In this document: piece by piece, positions 1 to 4,478 of the stretch
Numbering within the stretch: the first letter of the stretch is position 1
Layout of the letters: every line of letters begins with the position of its first letter
Assembly: GCA_945871755.1 (NCBI GenBank)
Contig: CAMBWV010000079.1
Span: 1 to 5,786, forward strand
Source: an uncultured Bacteroidales bacterium
Lineage (GTDB): Bacteria > Bacteroidota > Bacteroidia > Bacteroidales > Bacteroidaceae
Length of the DNA: 5,786 nucleotides
Reading direction: 5' to 3'
Notes under the pieces: generated by a model
Database searches by the model: none
What the model was told of the DNA's origin: nothing
What the model saw: the letters and a program-made list of their open reading frames with translations, nothing else
Position numbers and translations under genes: made by a program

Positions 1-26
1 GGGTGAGCCCACAAGGGAGCCCACCC
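1..26 (-). terminator. possible terminator hairpin after the fructokinase operon
   Basis: Read leftward, this stretch folds into GGGTGGGC / GCTCACCC: eight pairs including one G-U, extendable by a U-G and a C-G pair around a 6-base loop. Read rightward, the same fold would carry an A-C mismatch, so the structure suits a leftward transcript, as expected downstream of the fructokinase stop codon 66 bases away. Whether a T-run follows cannot be seen because the window ends. The stretch also contains the 8-base direct repeat GAGCCCAC (5-12 and 17-24). It could instead belong to some other repeat. Confidence 0.35.
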
Positions 27-55
27 AACGAATCATTATCCTAACCAATCTATTA

Positions 56-88
56 CCTTCTATTGAAACTAATTTATAGAACCTACCT
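56..88 (-). repeat. third copy of the intergenic element's terminal repeat
   Basis: These 33 bases match 4427-4459 at 31 of 33 positions (differences at 61 and 66), including the identical 20-mer CTAATTTATAGAACCTACCT. The copy ends three bases beyond the fructokinase stop codon. Its orientation is that of the right end of the 196-bp element at 4267-4462, so any element body would lie to the left. Bases 1-55 do not align convincingly with that element's interior, so this is either a solo end, a decayed copy, or the end of a relative with a different interior. Confidence 0.8.
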
Positions 89-91
89 AAA

Positions 92-979
92 CTAAAAGTC
101 TTTCGTAAACCTGTCGGGGAGGACAGGGGTGGCGCCGTGCTGTGTGCAGACGAATGCAGACACTTCTACGGCGCGGCGGTGGGCCTCGCCAACGGACAAG
201 CCCTTGATGATGCTCGAAGCGAAGGTGGCGGAGAACGAATCGCCCGCGCCAACTGTGTCGGCTACTTCAACGACGGGAGTGCTGAGGTAGGACATATTGC
301 CCGAGGTAAATATGTAACTGCCGTTGATGCCGCAGGTGAGGATGAGCATCTTGAGGTCGTAGCGGCCCAGCAGAATCCAGCACTTGCTTTGCAGGTCGGT
401 GCCGGGATAGCCCAGCATACGGCTAATCGTGACAAGTTCCTCGTCGTTAATCTTCAGCACATTGCAGCGGCGCATGGAGGCATCGAGCACGTCCTTCGTG
501 TAGAAACGTTGGCGGAGGTTGACGTCGAAGATTATCAGCGTGTCCTCGTTTTTGGGCATGGCATCAATAAACTTGTTGATGGTCTGGCGCGTCACCTCGT
601 TGCGCTGTGCCAGCGAGCCGTAACTAATGGCACGTGTGCGGTGGGCCAAGGCTTCAAGTTGCGGGGTGAAGGGAATGTTGTCCCAGGCCACATTCTCCTT
701 GATTTCGTATTGGGGCACACCGTTGGGGTCGAGTTCCACCTGAACCGTTCCCGTGGGGTAGGGCACGGTCTCAACGATGTGGCGAATATTCTTCTTGTGA
801 AAATGGTCGATGATTTCCTGGCCCAGTTCATCGTCACCTACTGCGCTGACGATATAACTTTCGAGGCCAAACTGCGAAACATGATAAGCGAAATTGGCAG
901 GCGCACCGCCAAACTTCTTGCCTTCGGGGAATACATCCCACAGGGCTTCGCCCATTCCGACGATTACTTGATTTTCCAT
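92..979 (-). CDS. fructokinase, PfkB/ribokinase family
   Basis: Predicted cytoplasmic sugar kinase of 295 residues, the usual length for bacterial PfkB fructokinases. It should phosphorylate fructose with ATP to fructose 6-phosphate, feeding imported fructose into glycolysis. Visible signatures are the N-terminal sugar-binding segment GGAPANFA (residues 24-31), FDVNLR (151-156), NDEE (178-181) and the C-terminal DTVGAGDSF (241-249), whose D247 is the expected catalytic base and whose GAG forms the anion hole. The ATG at 979 gives a normal N-terminus (MENQVIVGMGEALWDVFPEG) that starts directly with the first beta strand. It is the last gene of the operon, 18 bases after the permease stop, with no Shine-Dalgarno sequence. 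Family assignment is secure. Fructose as substrate rests on the GGAPANFA type and on the GH32/permease neighbours; another hexose or a ribokinase-like substrate is less likely. Confidence 0.93.
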   Translation of the reverse strand: MENQVIVGMGEALWDVFPEGKKFGGAPANFAYHVSQFGLESYIVSAVGDDELGQEIIDHFHKKNIRHIVETVPYPTGTVQVELDPNGVPQYEIKENVAWDNIPFTPQLEALAHRTRAISYGSLAQRNEVTRQTINKFIDAMPKNEDTLIIFDVNLRQRFYTKDVLDASMRRCNVLKINDEELVTISRMLGYPGTDLQSKCWILLGRYDLKMLILTCGINGSYIFTSGNMSYLSTPVVEVADTVGAGDSFSATFASSIIKGLSVGEAHRRAVEVSAFVCTQHGATPVLPDRFTKDF

Positions 980-997
980 AGAGATTGATTTTTGGGG

Positions 998-2182
998 TTA
1001 TATTTGTTTGATTTTTGTAGTGTAGAAGAGCAGGTAGGCCACGCCGACAGCCATCACGGCAACGGCTCCTATCTGAGAGAAAGCATCGGCAGCATAGCCC
1101 ATGGCCAAGGGGAAGACGGTGCCGCCAAAGAGTCCCATAATCATCAGGCCCGACACCTCGTTCTTTGCTTCGGGCACAGCCACGAGGGCTTGGGAGAAGA
1201 TGATGGAGAATACGTTGGAGTTGCCAAAGCCAACGAGGGCTACACCTATATATATAGGTAGCAACGAATGGCTGAACAGCAGGAGAAGTATGGCCGCGAG
1301 CATCAGCAATGCGCTGAGGGCGAAGAACAGGCGGGCCGAAACCTTGCGAAGGATAAAGGCGCCCGTGAAGCATCCTGCCGTACGGAAGATGAAATAGACG
1401 CTCGTGGCGAAGCCTGCTTGCTCCAGCGGCAGGGAGAGACGCTCCATCAGAATCTTGGGAGCCGTGGTGTTGGTGCCTACGTCAATGCCCACGTGGCACA
1501 TGATGCCCAAGAAGCAAAGCAGGATAAAGGGCTTGCCCAAGAGTTTGAGACAGTTGAGGATGCTCGACGCCTTGTCGGCACTTTCCTCCTGAATCGGTGT
1601 GGCTGCCAGCATGGCGATGGACATGAACGAAACGACGGCGTAAATCAGGAAGAGCACCCGCCAGCCTAGACCAAACGTGGGCAGGTAAGTGGTAGCACCC
1701 CAAACGGCCAGGATGGGCGCCAGGAAGGAGGCGATGGCCTTGACGAATTGGCCGAAGGTCAGTGTGGCGGCCAGTTTGTCGCTATTGATGAGGTTGGTCA
1801 CGAGGGGATTGAGCGAGGTCTGCATGATGGCATTGCCAATGCCTAGGAAGGAGAAGGCCAACAGCATGATCGTGTAGGAATCATCAAAGACGGGGAGAAT
1901 CAGCGAGAGCATCGTGACGACCAGGCTGAGGAGCACCGTATTCTTTCGGCCAATCTTATTCATCAGCATGCCTGTCGGCACGGAGAATATCAGGAACCAG
2001 AAGAAGACCAGCGAGGGGAAGAGGTTGGCTTCGGCATCGGTCAGTCCGAGGTCCTTCTGTACGTAGTTGGAAGCGGTGCCAACCAAATCAACAAAGCCCA
2101 TTGCAAAGAAGCAGAGCATCACAGGAATCATCTGGACGACCAGACTCTTGCGGTTGTTGGGGAGCGGCTGTGTAGCGTTCAT
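998..2182 (-). CDS. MFS sugar permease, FHS (FucP-like) family, probable fructose importer
   Basis: Inner-membrane protein of 394 residues with about 12 hydrophobic helices and a central cytoplasmic loop around 195-215 (PIQEESADKAS). The loop between helices 2 and 3 carries the MFS motif GMLMNKIGRKN (71-81). The segment MQTSLNPLVTN (120-130) resembles the LQTAANPYVT motif of fucose:H+ symporter FucP, and GFGNSNVFSIIFSQAL (318-333) resembles the second-half FHS motif, so proton-coupled monosaccharide symport is likely. Between a periplasmic GH32 enzyme and a fructokinase, fructose is the best guess for the substrate; the B. thetaiotaomicron counterpart BT1758 is a fructose permease. The ATG at 2182 lies 7 bases after the GH32 stop in an A/T-rich context without Shine-Dalgarno sequence, giving a short polar N-terminus before helix 1. 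Family is secure; the sugar is inferred from context. Confidence 0.9.
   Translation of the reverse strand: MNATQPLPNNRKSLVVQMIPVMLCFFAMGFVDLVGTASNYVQKDLGLTDAEANLFPSLVFFWFLIFSVPTGMLMNKIGRKNTVLLSLVVTMLSLILPVFDDSYTIMLLAFSFLGIGNAIMQTSLNPLVTNLINSDKLAATLTFGQFVKAIASFLAPILAVWGATTYLPTFGLGWRVLFLIYAVVSFMSIAMLAATPIQEESADKASSILNCLKLLGKPFILLCFLGIMCHVGIDVGTNTTAPKILMERLSLPLEQAGFATSVYFIFRTAGCFTGAFILRKVSARLFFALSALLMLAAILLLLFSHSLLPIYIGVALVGFGNSNVFSIIFSQALVAVPEAKNEVSGLMIMGLFGGTVFPLAMGYAADAFSQIGAVAVMAVGVAYLLFYTTKIKQI
1244..1259. repeat. 16-bp perfect AT-rich palindrome inside the permease gene
   Basis: ACCTATATATATAGGT is a perfect self-complementary 16-mer. It encodes PIYIG (residues 309-313) in a membrane helix of the permease, using the codons ATA TAT ATA. 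It stands out from the GC-richer coding sequence around it. Chance combined with the IYI peptide is the simplest explanation; no function is implied. Confidence 0.5.
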
Positions 2183-2189
2183 ATTATTG

Positions 2190-4040
2190 TTATTTAGTTT
2201 TAGTGTTGAGCGAATAAACTTTCAGATTGCTGATTTTGGCTTTGCCCTTGCTGCATTTCAGGGAGAGTTCCGTGTAGGGCGAGTTGGGAAATACGAGGTT
2301 GGTCATGGCCAAACGTCCTTCCTTTTCAAAGACCTCAATGCTGGAGCGGTCCACGAAAATGCGCAGGCTGAGTTTGCCGTCGTGGCGATGCGTGGGAGCA
2401 ACGGTCACGGCTGGGAAGTCCTGGCTGAAATTGACGATGCCGCTTTGCGTGCGGTCGAAGGCCAGCGTTTCCTTGTCGGAGTCGTAGGTGAGGACAACGC
2501 GATCCTCCGCTTTGTTGGCGAGCGTGAGGGTCAGCACTTGGCCCTTGCGCGCCTCAAGGTCAACGAGAATTTCGCAGATACCGTCGTTATGCGTGGGCAG
2601 AGAGATAGTCTTGTCGGCTTTGCCCAAGGAGAAACGGCGCGATTGGTGGTGCAGTCCGCTGCGAAGGGCTTCCAGTTCGGGGCTTGGCGTAGAGGAGAGG
2701 TAGTACTGGCCATCCGTGTCCTTGAAGATGCCCATTTCGCGCGGCAGGGTGTTGGCGCTGCGGTATTGCAGGGTAGGTACTTCGGCAGCATATTGCCAGT
2801 TGCTCATCCATCCGATGACAGTGCGGCGGTTGTTAGGCGCATCGCTCCAGCTCACAGCGGCATAGTGGTCCTTGCCATAGTCCATCCATTTGGTGGGAAT
2901 GGTTCCCGTGGCGTCGGTGTCGGCCTTGAAGGTCGTGCCGTCAAAGTCGCCAATAAAATATTGCGTGGCGCTTCCACCGAAGGGGCCGCCAGGGTTGAGA
3001 TTGCATACCAGCGCCCACTTCTTCTCGTTCCCCGTGGAGCCGCTAACGGGCAGTTCAAACAGGTCGGGGCATTCCCACACGCCGCCTTGTGCGCCCATGC
3101 CCTTGCCAAACCGACTGGCCAGCGTCCACTGCTTCAGGTCGGGCGAGGTGTAGATGAGCATTTCCTTCTCCAGGGCGTGGGCGAGTAGCATGACCCATTG
3201 CTGGTGCGCTTCGTCCCAGAACATATTGGGGTCGCGCGCCTCGGTCTCCATGGTTATCACGGGATTGCCGGGATATTTCGTAAAGGTGTTGCCTCCGTCC
3301 GTGCTGTAGGCAAGACTCTGCATCTGGCTGGCAGCAGCCGAGGTATAGAGTGTAACGATGGCGTCCTTGCCAAAGCCCGCACTGTTGTGATGGTCGATGG
3401 CAGAACTTCCGCTAAAGATGGCGCCTAGCCCATCGGGCAAAATAGTAGGCTCTTGGCGTTCCCAATGAATGAGGTCGCGACTGGTGGCGTGGCCCCAGGT
3501 CATGTTGGCCCACTTGGAGCCGTAAGGATTCCACTGATAGCACAGATGCCAAAGGCTGTCGGCATAGACCATGCCGTTGGGGTCGTTCATCCATCCGTAG
3601 TCGGGAGTATGGTGAAAAGCGGGGCGAAATTTCTCGCGGTTCGTCGTGTCAAAGGTATCGCTGAGTGCGATGTTCTTCCAGCAAGCATCGCCTTGGGCTT
3701 CGCGTACGGTGGCACGGCTCTGATTGCTGATGATGTTGAGCACGATGTGCTTGCCTTGATAGGGAGTCAGGTCGAGAGGAACCATATAGTCCACTCTGTT
3801 TTTGGCAAGCCGCGCTGTGAAGTTTTTTTCCTGTTTGCCATCTACGAGGAGATTGAGTGTGGCCTCCTCGCCATTGTCCTGAATCGGCAGCATGAGGTAC
3901 TTGCCCTCGCCCGTTATCCGAATCATAGTGTTGTTAGTGCCGAGGAATTCCACCTTCACACCTTCGCGCTCCTGCGCCTTGACTAAAGAAGGCCCCAGGC
4001 AGAGCAAGGCCATCATTAGTATTTGCGAAATTCTTTTCAT
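2190..4040 (-). CDS. periplasmic glycoside hydrolase family 32 beta-fructosidase
   Basis: Exported enzyme of 616 residues, expected to cleave beta-fructofuranosyl bonds in levan, inulin, fructo-oligosaccharides or sucrose with retention of configuration. Signal peptide at about 1-22 (hydrophobic ILMMALLCLGPSLV, then VKA before Q23) without a lipobox, so the mature protein is probably soluble in the periplasm. Residues about 25-130 form an N-terminal beta-rich extension like the DUF4980 domain common in Bacteroidetes GH32 proteins. The five-bladed propeller follows, with WMNDPNG (150-156, nucleophile D153), FSGSS (209-213), RDP (269-271, transition-state D270) and WECPDLF (322-328, acid/base E323). 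The C-terminal beta-sandwich spans about 450-612 with FVDRSSIEVFE (562-572). All catalytic residues are present. The ATG at 4040 gives a proper signal peptide. It is the first gene of the operon. Exo versus endo action and levan versus inulin preference cannot be read from the sequence. Confidence 0.95.
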   Translation of the reverse strand: MKRISQILMMALLCLGPSLVKAQEREGVKVEFLGTNNTMIRITGEGKYLMLPIQDNGEEATLNLLVDGKQEKNFTARLAKNRVDYMVPLDLTPYQGKHIVLNIISNQSRATVREAQGDACWKNIALSDTFDTTNREKFRPAFHHTPDYGWMNDPNGMVYADSLWHLCYQWNPYGSKWANMTWGHATSRDLIHWERQEPTILPDGLGAIFSGSSAIDHHNSAGFGKDAIVTLYTSAAASQMQSLAYSTDGGNTFTKYPGNPVITMETEARDPNMFWDEAHQQWVMLLAHALEKEMLIYTSPDLKQWTLASRFGKGMGAQGGVWECPDLFELPVSGSTGNEKKWALVCNLNPGGPFGGSATQYFIGDFDGTTFKADTDATGTIPTKWMDYGKDHYAAVSWSDAPNNRRTVIGWMSNWQYAAEVPTLQYRSANTLPREMGIFKDTDGQYYLSSTPSPELEALRSGLHHQSRRFSLGKADKTISLPTHNDGICEILVDLEARKGQVLTLTLANKAEDRVVLTYDSDKETLAFDRTQSGIVNFSQDFPAVTVAPTHRHDGKLSLRIFVDRSSIEVFEKEGRLAMTNLVFPNSPYTELSLKCSKGKAKISNLKVYSLNTKTK

Positions 4041-4071
4041 GATAGATTTATGAAGTTAATGTTTTGAGGTT

Positions 4072-4099
4072 GCATTTTCCATATCGCATTTTTCATGCG
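4072..4099 (-). repeat. duplicated GCATTTTYCAT motif with small hairpin in the GH32 leader
   Basis: GCATTTTCCAT (4072-4082) and GCATTTTTCAT (4086-4096) match at 10 of 11 bases, 14 bases apart. The second forms a perfect 5-bp stem CGCAT/ATGCG (4085-4089 with 4095-4099) around a 5-base loop. If transcription starts near 4115, this lies in the 5' untranslated leader of the GH32 mRNA. The stem is short and may have no role. Confidence 0.35.
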
Positions 4100-4119
4100 C
4101 CATTTCTCAATCGGCAGTG

Positions 4120-4127
4120 CAAAACTA
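4120..4127 (-). promoter_or_regulatory. candidate promoter -7 box for the GH32 operon
   Basis: Read leftward, TAGTTTTG fits the Bacteroidetes -7 consensus TAnnTTTG exactly and would start transcription around 4113-4117, giving a leader of about 75 bases. No good TTTG -33 box is present at the usual 19-21 base spacing; the nearest similar bases (TTTC, 4152-4155) are 24 bases away. A poor -33 box fits a promoter that needs an activator, and a repeat cluster lies just upstream. One match to a short consensus in AT-rich DNA is weak evidence. Confidence 0.4.
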
Positions 4128-4154
4128 CTAGATAAGTGGAATACACGCTATGAA

Positions 4155-4182
4155 AAATTGTTCCAATAGTATTGAAATTGTT
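4155..4182. promoter_or_regulatory. candidate activator site: direct repeat AAATTGTT with central dyad
   Basis: AAATTGTT occurs at 4155-4162 and again at 4175-4182, exactly 20 bases apart, about two helical turns. Between them is a dyad, CAATA-G-TATTG (4164-4174), extending imperfectly to 4161-4177. Relative to the candidate -7 box at 4120-4127 the two repeats fall near -40 to -46 and -60 to -66, where an AraC-type activator would sit. Hybrid two-component systems of this class normally end in an AraC-type DNA-binding domain, so the divergently encoded regulator is the natural candidate to bind here. No binding motif for it is known to me. Confidence 0.35.
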
Positions 4183-4221
4183 GCACCGCTTGTTTTTTAT
4201 TATACTGCCCCCCATTTTTCA

Positions 4222-4240
4222 TATTTTTGTTGTATTTTTG
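4222..4240 (+). promoter_or_regulatory. two tandem candidate -7 boxes for the sensor gene
   Basis: TATTTTTG occurs at 4222-4229 and 4233-4240, each matching TAnnTTTG and separated by 11 bases. Neither has a clear TTTG -33 box at the usual distance; a T-run at 4193-4198 is the closest for the first. If either is used, transcription would begin just before the inverted-repeat element and the sensor mRNA would have a leader of roughly 230-250 bases that includes the whole element. The local AT-richness makes chance matches likely. Confidence 0.3.
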
Positions 4241-4266
4241 ACGTGGAAAACAATTCTACCCCTTAC

Positions 4267-4289
4267 TTAAGGTAGGTTCTATAAATTAG
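4267..4289 (+). repeat. left terminal inverted repeat of the 196-bp element
   Basis: This 23-base segment starts TTAAGGTAGG and ends TATAAATTAG. It is the exact reverse complement of 4440-4462. Similarity continues inward as CTTGCGATGG here against TTGCAATGG (reverse-complemented) at the right end. Confidence 0.9.
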
Positions 4290-4411
4290 CTTGCGATGGA
4301 TTCACGGCTATCGTGCCGTAGGTTTTTGTTTTCCATGAAGGAGCGTAGCGGGCTACGTGACTGAATGAAAAACAAAAAGATACGGTGCGAGAGGCGCGAA
4401 TACATCCAAGC
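4289..4411 (+). repeat. long imperfect hairpin forming the element interior
   Basis: The left arm from GCTTGCGATGG (4289-4299) pairs with the right arm ending CATCCAAGC (4403-4411). Further matching blocks are TGCCGTA with TACGGTG, and the T-rich block GTTTTTGTTTT (about 4322-4332) with AAAACAAAAA (about 4369-4378). The tip is a perfect 6-bp stem CGTAGC/GCTACG (4344-4349 with 4352-4357) around two bases. Bases 4412-4439 have no partner on the left, so the element is asymmetric at its right side. As RNA this would be a strong extended stem. Confidence 0.7.
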
Positions 4412-4439
4412 AGAATAGAAACCCTGCCTTCCATTGCAA

Positions 4440-4462
4440 CTAATTTATAGAACCTACCTTAA
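4440..4462 (-). repeat. right terminal inverted repeat of the 196-bp element
   Basis: Exact reverse complement of 4267-4289. With its inner neighbour sequence it also matches the end copy at 56-88 at 31 of 33 bases (4427-4459). It stops 16 bases before the sensor ATG, so any ribosome-binding context for that gene is the short remainder AATCTTATTTCGACGCT or the repeat itself. Confidence 0.9.
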
Positions 4463-4478
4463 ATCTTATTTCGACGCT

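Larger units (their letters stand above)
92..4040 (-). other. three-gene fructan/fructose operon (GH32, permease, fructokinase)
   Basis: Three genes in the same direction are separated by 7 bases (2183-2189) and 18 bases (980-997), leaving no room for internal promoters or terminators outside coding sequence, so they are probably one transcript. Order follows the pathway: periplasmic hydrolysis, import across the inner membrane, phosphorylation. The same set and order are known in the Bacteroides thetaiotaomicron levan locus (BT1759, BT1758, BT1757). Control is likely by the divergent hybrid sensor-regulator that begins at 4479. Confidence 0.85.
4267..4462. mobile_element. 196-bp non-coding inverted-repeat element (MITE-like)
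   Basis: The element is bounded by perfect 23-bp inverted repeats with TTAA as the outermost four bases on each side. Its interior has no usable reading frame and is itself a long imperfect hairpin (4289-4411). A further end copy occurs at 56-88. Length, perfect ends, lack of a transposase and more than one copy of the end within 6 kb fit a miniature inverted-repeat transposable element mobilised in trans, or a large extragenic palindromic repeat family. An invertible segment is an alternative, but the near-symmetric interior makes an orientation switch less meaningful. Its right edge is 16 bases before the sensor start codon. I do not recognise the family by name. Confidence 0.65.
4041..4478. 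other. divergent intergenic region between the GH32 operon and the sensor gene
   Basis: This 438-base gene-free stretch separates two divergently transcribed units. From left to right it holds the GH32 leader with a small duplicated hairpin motif (4072-4099), a candidate leftward promoter (4120-4127), a direct-repeat/dyad cluster (4155-4182), candidate rightward promoter motifs (4222-4240) and a 196-bp inverted-repeat element (4267-4462). The first half is AT-rich and the element interior is more GC-rich. No convincing reading frame exists in it. Confidence 0.85.

Noticed and set aside
92..979. Pseudogene or truncated kinase
   Set aside because: Length, N-terminal GGAPANFA and C-terminal DTVGAGDSF motifs are all intact.
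137..988. A 283-codon open frame on the plus strand antisense to the fructokinase
   Set aside because: It mirrors the fructokinase gene almost exactly, has no recognisable domain, and the minus-strand frame has intact PfkB motifs.
834..1373. A 179-codon minus-strand frame across the permease/fructokinase junction
   Set aside because: It is an out-of-frame overlap of two intact genes; there is no sign of a frameshift in either.
2067..3188. A 373-codon open frame on the plus strand, antisense to the permease start and the GH32 gene
   Set aside because: It overlaps two genes with full family signatures, its translation is low in complexity of motif and shows no recognisable domain, and open antisense frames are expected opposite GC-rich third positions.
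4267..4462. Phase-variable invertible promoter flanked by inverted repeats, as known in Bacteroides
   Set aside because: The ends would suit it, but the interior is nearly symmetric, no clear TAnnTTTG with TTTG pair lies inside, and no invertase gene is in the window. A mobile or palindromic repeat explains the symmetry better; long-read inversion data could revive the idea.
4267..4462. CRISPR array or tRNA/riboswitch
   Set aside because: There are only inverted, not regularly spaced direct, repeats, and no cloverleaf or known riboswitch core is recognisable.
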